In this document: positions 11,577 through 24,100 of the stretch, one piece after another
How positions within the stretch are numbered: position 1 is the stretch's first letter
Layout: every line of letters begins with the position of its first letter
NCBI GenBank assembly: GCA_000499405.2
Contig: HG738140.1
Location: 3,730,465 to 3,794,464, forward strand
DNA from: Onchocerca volvulus
Lineage: Eukaryota; Nematoda; Chromadorea; Rhabditida; Onchocercidae
Length of the DNA stretch: 64,000 nt
Reading direction: 5' to 3'
The notes under the pieces: generated by a model
What the model was told of the DNA's origin: nothing
The model's database searches: none
The model's input: the letters and a program-made list of their open reading frames with translations, nothing else
Translations under genes and position numbers: made by a program

Positions 11577-13776
11577 TTATTCATCACTACTATGTCCACG
11601 ATCTTCCGGAAGTTCATCTACATATTCACCGGTATCAGCACTATCATCCATCTGTAAATCAAGAAATATTTTTCATATTCCAAGAAACGTACATGAAGTG
11701 TGCATAAACGTAAGTAATATGTAACGTAATATGCGTAAAACGCGTATTCTGAAAAACGTACGTGCTAAATACACTAGTGTTTATTAGTATAAACGTGATT
11801 TTATGTAAAACAAGCATATTTAACAAAATTATATTAGCAAATTATTAAATGAGAATTTCAGTAAATAAATAGAACCTGAAGTAAACTTTTTTTTTTTACT
11901 TCATTTCTCTTATTTATTTGTTTTTTAATATTTTGTTCAGTTCATTATAATTTTTCCTTTTTTTTTTTTTTTTTTTTGACATTTATATATAAACATAAAT
12001 ATTTGATTTACTCGCAGTGAAATAGTTGCTTGCGTTTGATTCATCCGTAATGATGTTTTCAATGATATATCATCTAATTCCGTTTCTGATTGTGTTTTAT
12101 TAATTTTCAACTTTTCACTTTCACTTTTTTGTTCTGCTGAAAAGAAAAAAAAAAAAGGAAAATTTTTAAGGGAAAATAATATGACTTGATAAATTTGATG
12201 AAAAATATCTTAATGAATATTTGATTTAATACTTAAAACGATCGTAAAATTGTGAACAATCCTATTGAAATTATGTTTTAATTTAGTTAAAATTTAAGAT
12301 TATTTATTGAACTTTTTTTTTCCCCTTAAAATTAAGATCAATATTCATCGAACTTTTTGTATCCGTCTGTGTACGCTGCAGCGAAATCATTTTAGCGGTT
12401 ATTTTTGATCGTTTTGGTGTAGTTGAAGGTTGTTTTGGTTGGTTGCTTTGAGTTTGGGTTGGTGCCGGAACTGTATGTGGTGGCAATGGTTGTTTCGGTT
12501 CTGTCTAAAATAAAAATATCAATGACAAGAAGATTTTAGGAATATTAGTGATATGAAAATAGATTTTAAGAATATCAATGATAAGATGATTTCAAGAGGA
12601 TATTAAGAAGAGGGATCTTAAGAATATCAATGATTACAAAGAGATTCTAAGATGATCATAACAATCATATCTGCGACATCTTTAATACACGAAAATAATG
12701 AAACAATTTTAGCATGGTACAAAAATGATGAAAAAGTTCCGAACTTGTCAAGTTACTGTACTCTATAATTACTGTATTTTATATGTATACTGTATTCTAT
12801 ACTTTATTCAGTTTAACTGTAGGGAAACAATGGCCTACACGTACGCAAGTTTTAAACAATAATCACACGTCAACAAAATGTTCCGAAAAATTAAATACTG
12901 CGAAGAAAATTTGACCAATTCCCACACACTTTACGTACATAAGTAAGTACGTCGGAAATATACCGTATACCGTCACAAAGCTACGTAATAATTGGAAGTA
13001 TAATATTTCGATAATTTCTTTTTTGTAGAAAATTTTCCTTAAGATTTTAGTAACATTTCAAATAATATCAAAGATTAAAATTTAGAAAACTAAAAGACTA
13101 AAAATAACTAAATCTTGGAAAATGTTATTGATAATTTTGAAAATTTTTTTTAGAAATTTTTTCATATACGGTATGCCTCTTTAGTTTTTTTTTTTTATTT
13201 TCTTGCTAATTGAAAAAATTCTGGCCCGAAAATTTTTTAAAAAACTTCAAAATTATTGAAATTTAAATGAAATAAAGCTAATTAATCCGAAATTATCCAA
13301 TAATATCAAATAAAAAATGCAAAATTAGCTGATAAATTTGTAATGATTAAATTGGTAAAGTTTCTTATAGAAACAGACAAATGGCAAAGAAAAAAAACTT
13401 TCTTTTAAGATTTGAAATATTACCTAATAATAGTCATAAAATTGAAATGACAGTGTTCGGATGAAAAAATTTACCGAATTGTCATGCGCATTTTCGTAAA
13501 TTTCGAATTTGAATTTTTGATACTTTCAAAATTTTACTAAATTTAAAACTTTAAAAAGACTTCCTTCTGCAAAAAAAAAAAAAAAAAAAAAATACTAATT
13601 CCTAATTATAATCATAAAGTTGAAGTAATAGCCTTCTGTTGCGCTTACCGCTTGATTTAAAGTTGCAACTTTTGCATTCTGTGGTGTTGTTTCTTCGATT
13701 TTTTGCTTAATTTTACTTTTGCACAGTAAAATTATGACATTCAACAGTACAAAATGACAAAACAGCCCAAACGATA
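11577..13776 (-). CDS. Unidentified single-pass membrane protein, 5' end not found
   Basis: Four minus-strand exons join in phase: 13776-13649, 12504-12354, 12136-12012 and 11651-11577. The first begins with a hydrophobic span SFGLFCHFVLLNVIILLC followed by KSKIKQKIEE, which looks like one membrane helix and a stop-transfer basic stretch. The rest is a low-complexity tail: a Pro/Thr/Gln-rich part (PLPPHTVPAPTQTQ), a Lys/Glu part (EQKSESEKLKINKTQ), and an acidic end MDDSADTGEYVDELPEDRG then HSSDE. The tail is about 155 residues and probably faces the cytosol. The 12354 donor (GTTCGA) was chosen only because its phase fits. The exon at 13776 starts with the last two bases of a codon, so at least one 5' exon is missing. 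Lys-rich frames at 13829-14314 on the same strand could not be joined in phase. I do not recognise the family. Confidence 0.5.
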
Positions 13777-15685
13777 CTGAAAAGGATATTCCGCAATTAA
13801 CCCTAAATTTAATTTCAGGTTTAGGACGTCAATTTTCATTACGTTCAAAATTTATGGAATCGGTTGAATTGCGGCGCTTAATCTTTAATCTTCTTTTCTT
13901 TTTTTCTCTTAAATTTTCAATTTTATCGATATATTTGGTATGGAGAATTAGAACTCTTTTCTTCTTGCTCAGAAATTTCGAGTATATTATATGCTGTCTT
14001 TGCATAAACATCATTTGTTAACGTTAGCGTCTTCGTGAACTTCAGCGTGTTACGTGCACTTTAGCGTATTACGTATACTTGGAGACGAAAAAAATTAAAT
14101 ATTTCCCCGACTTTACTTTTAACTTTTTCAATTCTTTTTCTTTTCCCTGAGTATTTCTTAAATAAAACATAGCAAATGCTTTATCTGATGTAGTAAATTG
14201 CTGTGATGATAACATTACGAAACACTTTTTTCTCAAAACCTCTCTGTCCTTTTTTAGGTTTTTTTTTTTCTCTTTTGCCTTAAGAATTAACTTCTCATAT
14301 CTTAGCCGTAACACCTAATTTATCTTGGTAATTAGTTTAGAACGAATCTAATAATGATAGATGGATACTATCTAAAAATTTCAAAATAATAATTGAATAA
14401 AATCTAGTGATATTTAAACTATTAATGAATAGAAAATAAAACGGGAAATTAATTTTTTCTACTTTTATTATGGCAGTTAATTCTTATATAATTGTTTCTT
14501 TTTTATAATCGTATAATTGTTTTTTATATATCAAACGAATAATATTAATAACTAAACGATATTTGGAAGATACTAATGTAGATTGTAATTATCACTGATG
14601 ATCGCACAAATAAGTTAGGTATGAATATCAATATCTATGATATGATTTTTCATTAACATTTATGCTGATTTCCACAAATTTTCGGTTATACGAAGTATAA
14701 AAAAAGTAATCGTCTCACATAATGATTCATTTGACTGAATTAATTACCATACAGATGCACATGACTTTATTAGGTGGAAATTGTTAAATTTCGCTGATAT
14801 AATTCACGTGAAAAGAAGGGACAGACGTATTTCTACATGTTGACAAAGTATATATTATTCTCAAAGTTAATGCGATTATTTATTGGAACTGAGGTAAGAA
14901 TGTTTTGCAAATTATTAGTAATCGTAAAACCATGTAGAACGACTTACTGGTGCATAATACTTTTAAATTATTTGAACAATTTTAGAATGTAGTAAAATCA
15001 CTCACGAAATAACTCATAGGTTGAAACTTATGATTTAGGATAGCTTAAAAGGATTTTGAAAGAAAATCACCGGTAAGGAATTCCATTAATTCACAGCTTA
15101 AAACATTCCAATGCAGCGCTAAATGATATATCAAAAAAGATAACAATGAATTATTTCTTGGAATGGTATTATTTTTATAATTTTTAAGTCAGAAAAAATC
15201 CAAAAATTTTTAAATATGCTAATGTAAGTTTAACATGCATACAGAAAAACGTAATTTCATATAATTCTATCAAACAAATAAGTAAATTCGTGGATATAAG
15301 TTCGTATCATTTTTTCTTTTTTTTTTTTTTTTGGCGCATTTCTTGCGAATCGTATTCGAGAATCGAATAAGTTCAGGCATGATGTGACAGTAATATTTCA
15401 GGATGATGAAAAAAGCCAGAAAAAGTTAGAAGAAAAAAAAAAAAAACTTCGTTAAATTGATGCGAATTTCCTTCAGCCTAGAAAAGTCATTAAATTTTCT
15501 AAATCATTTACCGGAAAATCGAGAAAAATGATTGCAAATTGTTGAAAGTAAGTACCATTAAAATTACATGAATTTAAGCGCTTTTATTTTTTCTAATGGT
15601 ATGAAACCAAGTAAACTTTCTTAGTTTTGTTGATGCAATAAATTGACGCGAATTGATGCTGTCTTGCAGATTTTTGCCGAGAGAA
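13777..15685. other. Region between divergent genes; possible missing 5' exon
   Basis: About 1.9 kb between the last supportable exon of the minus-strand membrane-protein gene and the WASH start codon. It should contain the missing 5' exon(s) of the former and both promoters. A cluster of TTAGCGT(A/G)TTACGT-like units lies at 14020-14080. An acceptor (TTGCAG) ends at 15669, 16 nt before the WASH ATG, and could be a trans-splice or cis-splice site for WASH. Confidence 0.45.
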
Positions 15686-18600
15686 ATGTCGGTTTGTATG
15701 ATACCGAGTGATGCAAGTCATGAAGAAGCTGTAGAATGGATTGTGTTGAGTTTGGAACAGCTGGTGAATTTATCCAATGAAATATTCCAACGTTTATCAA
15801 ATAGGATAAAAAATTTTAGTGAGCATGCTGATCGAGTCCAAGTGGATTTGAACCGAGTTGCTAAAAAAATCGATCAAATCAGAGAAGTTAGTCAGCACTT
15901 TGTAGGATTAGCTTTTTTTTTTCTTTTTAAAATTCACTCGATATGAAATGTTTATTCACATTTATCTGCATGTTTTACAAAAAATTATAGAATTAAAGTG
16001 AAGTTAAAAATTGTTGATTGTTATAAGTAAGCCGTAATAGTATCATATGATTTTTCAGATGAATACTGCAATTGTAATTAGTGCTCCTAGCAAATTTATA
16101 AAGACCGTAAATGAGTGTCAGCGGAGTGTTTTGGGCAGAAGATTACGTACAAATGTGAATGCTTTGAGGAAGATTAATGTGAAGCATAAATATAATTTAA
16201 ATGAGCCAAAAAATGTTGCAACAATTTTGGATGAAAAACAAAAATTTTATCGGTTCACAGAAAGAGGAATAAAGCCGAAGAGACTCAGTGAGTTAACCTT
16301 ATATTTTTCAGAGACTTATATTTTTAGTTCTGTAAGAAATAATAGGGGATAATTTCTTAGGTGAAATAAAAATCTAGGTAAAATAATTGAAAAAATAGAA
16401 ATGCCTGGGACAAGTTAATTGTAGCTTGAAATTAGGAAAAAAAAAACTGGAACTCACTATAATTTCTGGATAATTATACGCTTTCAAAGCAAAGATGATC
16501 TGAATTGAGAATTTGTTTTCAGCCAGGCAGATTCCTAATAATTTGCAGTCAGCTGCCGATTTATTGCTTTTCAATACAACTCTGAATGTCTATACCGATG
16601 ATCGAATTATGGATCCTTTTGATAATGTAAAACTTGAGGTAGACTAAAATTTCTCTTATTCTTTTAAAGGAATAAAAAATAGCTTTAGAAAGGGAAAGAA
16701 ATAGGTTGCTTTCAGAAATTTGGTAGTTTATATTATTGAAAATAAATTGCAGAAATTGATTTTACAATTTTTATGTGTTATTTAATTACATACGGAATCG
16801 GAATCAAAGATACAGCAACTTGCACCAATGACTGACGATTCAACCTTAGATGTCAGTGTGAAGCAGAAAACTGATCCGTTGCAGTATCAACCGGAATTCG
16901 GTTCACTTCAGAATTTCAGTCTTCCAGAATTGTTATTCAATTCAACGAGTATGCCTTTGATATCTCATTATTTTTTTTCAAGATTTGCTGGCGACTGATT
17001 CATTCTCCCTTCTATACATCTCATATATCCGCAAAATTCTATTTGAAAAATTTTTGAAAATTTCTTAACTGGCGAAATTTGTTTCCGAAGATTTATTTAT
17101 GCAATTAATAAAAGTCTTTAATATAAACACTTAAATATTTATGGATATTTGTTTGTTTGGATTAATCGCATATTTGCAAGATGATTTAATTTCAGGTCTT
17201 CCTCCTGATTCGTTGGCTGCTCAAAAGAATTTGGGAAAAGATATATCAGGTACTGCTGAATCACAAGACATTCCAATTATGGAAGAAAATATTAATAAGA
17301 AGGAAACGTCGATTAAACCGGAATCAGCTATGACAGAAAGCACTGATAAACCATCTTCCACAATAACTGAGAATACCATGGTCAGTTCGCACTATTTCAC
17401 TGCAGAAACAAACGAAGCACAAGCAGTATTAGCTGAGTCAGGAAAACAACAGATAGCAAGGCCAGCCGCTTCCAAGAATGAAACATTCGAAACAATAAAT
17501 TCTGCCACTTTAAATAGCGGTTGGTTTTTTCCATTCTTTGTTTTCACTCTAAAGTAGATAGTTGTATAATTGTATTAAGTTACCATTAATCAACACCATA
17601 TTGTCCCAAACATGGGTTTCAGCCACAAACAATTTTTAATTAGTATAAAATATTTTAATCACGATTTGGAATTTTATTTCTTAATATTTGCTCTTAATCT
17701 AGAAATTGGGAGTATTTTCTGAAAAATGGGAAAGGATGAATTAGGAAGGAAAAAGTGAAAGACAGATTTGTGAAACGGAAAAATTTAAGTTAATAATTAA
17801 GAATCTTCGCGGTAATTTCATTGCTCTATTCTATTTGCTGAGTTTCCATTGCTATTATTTTGAGCTGACACTTTTTTATTATGTGAATTTTTTGAATCCG
17901 AATTCCTTTTCATCTTTTTTGCTATGAGCTTTTAAATAATTTTGTAATACTGCACAAAAGTCATGCAAGAAACGACAAAAAATTTTATTGATTAAGCCAG
18001 TCATATTCCGTCTATTCATCTTTATTTTTTGAGTCATCTTTGTTTCTTTTCTGTTTGTTTTCATTGCAGAAATCTTATAAAATGGAAGTATTTTATTTTC
18101 TTTATTCTAAGAAATGCTGAAATGCTTTTTCACTAATAAGTAAATCATTCTTCTTAAATTAAGTGTGGTACAGCTGCTTTTCTTCTTTTGTTTTTAATAT
18201 ATTATTTATGGTTTTGGAGACAGGAATTCGAATATCTTGGCTTGCAACAAAACCATGTCTTCAGTCCCAAGATCAGGATTTCAACTTCTTATTACTTTTA
18301 AGACTTTTTGTTCATTTTTTCATGAGTGTTGCATAGTTTTTCATATTTTCAGAAAAGATATCATCTTCATCTCTACCTGCACCTTCACCCCCTCCACCAC
18401 CACCACCACCTCCACCTCCACCAGCGCAACTTACAACTCAAATCACGGTTAATAATCCATCGAAGCCGATAGTTGCACTTAATGATGATAGAATTAATTT
18501 AATGGAAGCTATACGTAGAGCTGGAGGTGCGAAAGGTGCAAAACTGCGATCAGTAAGAAATAGGGTAAGTAATTTTGCATAATGCTCAGCGTTTTTTCCA

Positions 18601-19058
18601 TCTTCATCAAGAAAGATACAAGTGAGATTCACTGTATAATTGACAAGTGGATTGTTTTCAGGAAGAAGTGCTTGCTGAGGATGCATCAGTACTACCTAAG
18701 CGAAATGTAGTTGCCCCTTCCTCGAACGATGATTTGATGTCTTCACTAGCGAAAGCTTTGGAACAGAGACGTAAAGGTATAAAATTTCAATCATATTAAC
18801 TGCTAGGTATGCTTTCTTTTGCGGTTTCTCGATTTATTGATGAAAATGAAATATATTGTACAGTGGATTACTGAATTTGTTGGAAATTTTATAGGAATGT
18901 TTGGAAAGAAATCGGAACATCGAGAATCAATAAAATCTGTCGTATTAAATGAAGGAGCATTTGCACATATGAGTGCTCGAATACCGCCTCCACCGCCCAA
19001 AGAAGAAAACGATGAATATGATGGTGTTGATAAAACTGACGATCATGAATGGGAATAA
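15686..19058 (+). CDS. WASHC1: WASH complex subunit 1 (WASH)
   Basis: Eight exons: 15686-15886, 16059-16287, 16523-16638, 16810-16948, 17196-17519, 18353-18564, 18662-18776 and 18898-19058. They close to 498 aa, near the usual 460-510. WASH activates the Arp2/3 complex on endosomes to make branched actin for cargo sorting. The N-terminal half matches the WASH homology domain, for example EEAVEWIVLSLEQL and LPSN-like PNNLQSAADLLLFNTT. Exon 5 is a Ser/Thr/Glu-rich linker. A short polyproline run (PSPPPPPPPPPPP) in exon 6 is followed by the WH2 actin-binding motif INLMEAIRRAGGAKGAKLRS. A central-type helix (DDLMSSLAKALEQRRKG) and an acidic tail ending in DDHEWE, with the Arp2/3-binding Trp second from last, complete the VCA module. 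The start was set at the ATG giving MSVCMIPSD; an in-frame ATG at 15653 lies before the TTGCAG acceptor. The boundary of exon 4 (ATACAG) could shift by two codons. Confidence 0.93.
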
Positions 19059-19853
19059 TAGAATGCATCATATCACATTTTTTGACAAGTTGCAAGTATC
19101 ATAGCTAGACTGTCGGCAGTACTATTACACAATTCACAATGCTGTTTGCATAGGAATTTCTGTTACTGTTGTTTTTTATTATTTCAAGAATTAATCTTAT
19201 CAATCAGCTTAAAGCTTCGTGTAATCACTATGATGGAGTTGATAAAACTGACGATCCTTTTTATATGTATTTTAGGCTATAAAATCTCGAAACTTTAGAA
19301 TATAATATGACAAGAAACTGAATAAAATGACTGATAGCTGACAATATGAGACGCTCGTTTATGAATATATCCTATCTTAAAATGATGCTACCATACATAT
19401 TTCCTCAGCATTTATAGATTTGGCTTATTTTAAGTGATGTTAATTTTGAATTAATCAGTGAATTAAATTACTTTTGATTCTTTGTTTTTTGTAATGGACT
19501 GATATATTGCATTATATATTATGTAATGTACAAATTTTTTGTTTGCTTAATATTATTTGTTTTGTATATATTATTGACAATACATAAAATTTATGGATTT
19601 ATTTTGTGTTTGATTTTAAAGAAGATGTGCAGTCAGTCAAGTTTTTACTTTTACTTTTTTCATAAGTGGGATTCGTCTTTTGTTTTTTTTTTTTTTTTTG
19701 TTTTTTTTTTTTCAATTCATCATTGCAATTTTTCTCTCTTCAATGAAGAGAGAAAGGAAAAAAATAGGATGATTATTAATTAAAATATATTTTAGGAATA
19801 TTTTTAATAAAACATCATCGGAGAATTTCTTTGGGGATTGATAATAGAACCAC
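19059..19853. other. WASH 3' region and PIG-P 5' flank
   Basis: This stretch holds a second, near-identical copy of WASH tail coding sequence (19229-19256, see findings), an AATAAA at 19321-19326 that suits WASH polyadenylation, and a T-rich tract at 19678-19712. No separate exon is supported. The open frame at 19526-19783 is T-run driven. Confidence 0.6.
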
Positions 19854-21105
19854 ATGGTTATTGTCGATGATGTATTAGAAGGTAGTTCAGATTCGATCCC
19901 ACCGTATGCCTCACCGAATCCTTCACCTGCTCGAGGAATATATGGTATATTCAGTTTTGAGAAAAATCTTTTAACTATGGCGAACTATTAAATATAGCAT
20001 TCTTTGTTCTTAATGCAGCAATTAAGATCTCAGGTTTACCATTTCTTACAAAGTTTTTCATATCGTTTTAATCTTAGCTGTTAAAAACTGAAATATTTTC
20101 GGTTTTCTTATGTAAGTATCCTTAATATCTTAAAAATATAAATTTTAAGAATAGAAGAATGCCTATGAATTATTAGGTTCTAAATTTCGCTTTTCCTTTG
20201 TTCTTCTTTTACCTTAAAAAAAAAAAAAAAAAAAAAAGAAAACAAAAAGGGAGAAAATTGACTAATTAATTACTTAATTAATAAACTTCTGGATAAAGCT
20301 AATATAGCGAAGATATAGGAAGATAGAACTTGCTAATATGAGTTTTTTTTTTTATTTTAATGAAATGAAAGGTCTGAAGACTTGAAGTTTGAAGTGATGT
20401 ATTGGCATATATTTCAGGTTTTGCACTGTATGTCTGTTCTTGGTTTTTTCTAGCGTTGTATCTAATTTGGGCTCTCGTACCAACACCTTATTTGGAATCA
20501 CTTCATTTAACATATTTACCGGCCAAATATTGGGCAATTGCCATACCGTTATTGTTACCGATAACGGTTGCTGCATTTATTATCCTCGTATTAGCACATA
20601 ATCTTATCCAATTGCATGGCGTTTTTGAAGACGTTGAAGTAAGTTTTGTTTGCTGTCTTAGGCATGAAATTGATTGTTTCCTCAAAAATTTCAAGTTTGT
20701 CTTGTCTTATTGATTCTCTCTGTAGTTTATAGAAGACGATTTTGGAAGAGGTGAGGGAGTTGACAGTGTTGATTTGCAGTCTTGTTTTCCAAATACCGGA
20801 AATCTTTGTGAAAGAAAAGGTAAATATTTCGCTTTGAGGTTTTCTAGGTTAGTAATTCCTTTTGAGTTGAGGAAAAAGTTGCGGTCTGGTTTATTTCAAA
20901 GCAATAATTTTTTCCGGAAAAAAAATTGAGCAAATGAGGAAAATCCTTCTTGCTTAGATTTAAATGAAGTTCACATTAAACTTATATTAGTTTAATGTTT
21001 TTGAGCAAGTTTTTTGTATTAAAATTATGCATTATCAATGTTTCAGTGCAGTTCATCTCTGATATTAGTGAAGATAGTGCGATTATTCATAAATTTCGGA
21101 AGTAA
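19854..21105 (+). CDS. PIGP: PIG-P, subunit of GPI GlcNAc-transferase
   Basis: Four exons: 19854-19944, 20418-20638, 20726-20819 and 21047-21105, giving 154 aa. PIG-P is a small two-pass ER membrane subunit of the complex that adds GlcNAc to phosphatidylinositol, the first step of GPI-anchor synthesis. The protein shows the family order: a short N-tail ending SPARGIYGFALYVCSWFF, a first membrane span to LIWALVPTPYL, the hallmark LTYLPAKYWAIAIP, and a second span LLLPITVAAFIILVLAHN. Residues from about 105 on are hydrophilic and acidic (FIEDDFGRGEG) and end with ISEDSAIIHKFRK, comparable to the RDISISEVN tail of human PIG-P. The start is the only ATG that keeps the family N-terminus. The next gene starts 12 nt after the stop, so the two may be co-transcribed. 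Confidence 0.93.
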
Positions 21106-21117
21106 AAAACTATCATT
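21106..21117 (+). other. 12-nt junction between PIG-P and NOA1
   Basis: Only AAAACTATCATT separates the PIG-P TAA from the NOA1 ATG. It has no AATAAA and no AG inside that could serve as a trans-splice acceptor; the nearest AG is in the last PIG-P codon (AAG, 21100-21102). The two frames are the same, so the TAA is the only thing between them. Confidence 0.8.
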
Positions 21118-24100
21118 ATGTTGTGTGGAACTTTTCGGGCATTAAAGTCGTTTCCGTTCTCGTTATTGCCTATACGACAACGAACTCAGTCACTTAATCG
21201 ACGTTTACGACGAAAAACAAAAACGGTTCAAAATATTCCGGCAAAAGCACTTTCAGTTTCGAAAATTAATGAATTGATGAGGAAACGGTTGGAAACTTCT
21301 GGGAATCAAAATCAGGCACCTACTTTAGGAATGGATTTGGGTTCTTTATCTGCTGGCAAATATTTGGAGTATGCTTCATTTCATTTATTGTCATTTTCGA
21401 AAAGCCTCTATCGTGTTGAATTTTCTTTAATATTTCAATTTCATGCTTTTTTTTTTTTCAATTTTAAAGAAATCTGCAGCAACTGTCTTACTCGTTATTA
21501 ATTTCAGGATAAATATGAGCAAATATGCTTCGATTGCTGCATCTCGACTAGCTGAGAATGAGAAAGATGAATTTGAAAAAAACGAATTAACTGTTAAGCA
21601 TGGTTATGAAACAATTGAACAAGCGCGTGATGTAATTTTCATAATTTTTTCCTTATTTGTAATGTTGTAAGACTTTGAAAAATGATATCGTTTGCAATTT
21701 CCTGTTTAATTTAAATAGAATTTAGTTTGATATTAAATGTTTAGTCAAATCAAAAATTTAATGTGAGGAAATATAGAATGAATATAATCTGCTAACATTG
21801 TTGCTTTGTAGGATTTCCCATTAGCTGGTTCCTTCCTGCTGAAAGCTGATTCTGTTGCTCCAGAAAATCCTACAGAAAATCCATCAGTATTTCCAAAACA
21901 TCCTGGTTGCGATCGTGGATTTTATATTTATGGAGATAGCTTTGTTGATGAATTTATTGTTGGTTCAACGGCAGATATACCTGGTGGTGAATTGGAAAAG
22001 TTTGTCTTACTTTCTTTGATTTTATGCTTAAATTAAATTTTCTTATATTTGTAGAAGATGTGTGGGATTCTCCTTGTCTACTTTTGATAATTATATACTA
22101 AATAGCTCTAGAATTTTAGTGTTGACGATGAAGTCGTAGTTCGTTATGGTGCTGAAGATGCTGTTGAAGAAATTGATTTTCAACTTCCAGGACAAAGTAG
22201 CAATCCAAAAGTTTGCTTTGTCACAGTTATTTATATGTCGTTTCTATTTTTTTAAAATTCATTTTCAAATATTTTTCCTTTTTCTTCTTTTTGTTAAAAC
22301 TGTTATTTGCTGAGCTTCAGGATGATGCAATCGAGAATGAGAGTGATGAAACTCTGGATAATTATGGTACAGTTGATCCAGCAATACCCTCTTCAAATAA
22401 ACTTTGTGGCGCTTGTGGAGCGAATTTTCATTGCCGTGTACGAAATTATCATAACATTTTAATTTTCATGTCAGAATTTAATGCAACACAATTAACTCGT
22501 TGGTTGTTAACGTAGTGAGATTCAATGAATTGATATGGAAACTAGAAATCGGATATATTTTTTTTTTCTAGCTATCGTTATTATGGAAGATTTTTCGAAA
22601 CTTCGTTTTTATTTCTAGGATGCTTCTTTGCCGGGTTTCCTGCCTGCAGAAATTTTTTTGAAATTGAATGATTACAAGGATCAATTATGCCGAAGATGTT
22701 ACCTGCTCAAAAGGCATAATTTTTTGGTTAGTAATTTCATTTTTGCGTGTGTGTTAGATATGCTAAACGAGCGCTTCAACATTTTTTATTAATCTTTATA
22801 ACAAAACTTGAAAGGTCTGGATTCGAAAATAGGTTTAAGTTGTTTCCTTTTTGCTTTAATAGTCTTATATCAGTTTTTAAGTAGCTATGAAATTAATTGA
22901 AATTTTTAGCTTGTATCAATTTCTGCTTTACCATTCATTTTATTCCAGTTAAATGTTAATGTTTGTGAAGTGGATTATCATTCGATGATGAAACATTTGA
23001 AACTGAAACAAGAAGCACTAATAATACTTGTTGTTGATATGTGTGATTTGCCGGGATCTGTTTATTCTGAATTGCCAAAGATAATTGGTTATCAGAAACC
23101 TATGATTGTTGTTGGTAAGTTGTTTTCTGCCGATTCAGAGTAACATAATTGAACTCAGAAATCTATAAAATGAAGGATCTGCTGCATTAAATGATTGAGG
23201 AATCAAATCAAAGGACTTTGTATTGCTTTATATGTGATTATTATAGGAAATAAGGTCGACTTATTGCCACCAGATGCACAGCCTGGTTTTCTGCGTCACT
23301 TTCGACAGATTTTGTATAGTACATTGAAAGAAACAGGATTTGTTAATAATTTCAATATTTTACACACATCACTTATTAGTGCAAAAACAGGATATGGTGT
23401 TGAAGATCTTATTACTGTTTGTATTTCAATGAATATTTTTGATTTTTCATTTTTGGAAAGATTATTACTGTAAAAAAAAATATCATTTGCTTAATCAATA
23501 TATTTTAGGTAAAGTTATTTAATCTTATCTTTAGGTTTCTAACTCAAAATTGATAAAGAGAAATGTCTCAACGAGATATTTCCCTTATTGATTATCCCTG
23601 ATTTTGAGAGTTTGTTCGTTTACTAAGATTTTGAACATATTTCAGTACTGTTTAAAGAGGGATTCAAATTGTTACACAAAGAAATACCAAATTTTTTAGT
23701 TTATATCAAAAACAATCTAATCTTTTATAGAACCATAAAAGGCTAATATTGCTATAAAAGGCTATACTTTTTTTAAATGGAACTATAAAAGGCTATACTA
23801 TTGCAGAATATATTCTTAAGATTTTCAACTCGAGACACTTTACGAAATGATATGTATTTAGTCGGATGTACAAATGCAGGAAAATCGTATGTTTCTTTTA
23901 TCGATTGATTAAATCTATAACTTTTTGGCTCGTTAGTTTCCATCATTGTATTCATGTAGACTAATTATTCTCATTTTGTCATATAACTTGCAATTGATAA
24001 TTTATAATTTGATATAAATAAGCTAGTCTTCAATATTATTTCTCCAGTATATATTAGCTGGACTTCAATATATCACTGATTTCAGTTATGATTTGCTGAA

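Noticed and set aside
13829..14314. Two Lys/Arg-rich minus-strand open frames as 5' exons of the membrane-protein gene
   Set aside because: No donor in them ends in the phase needed by the acceptor at 13776, and the residues reflect A-rich runs.
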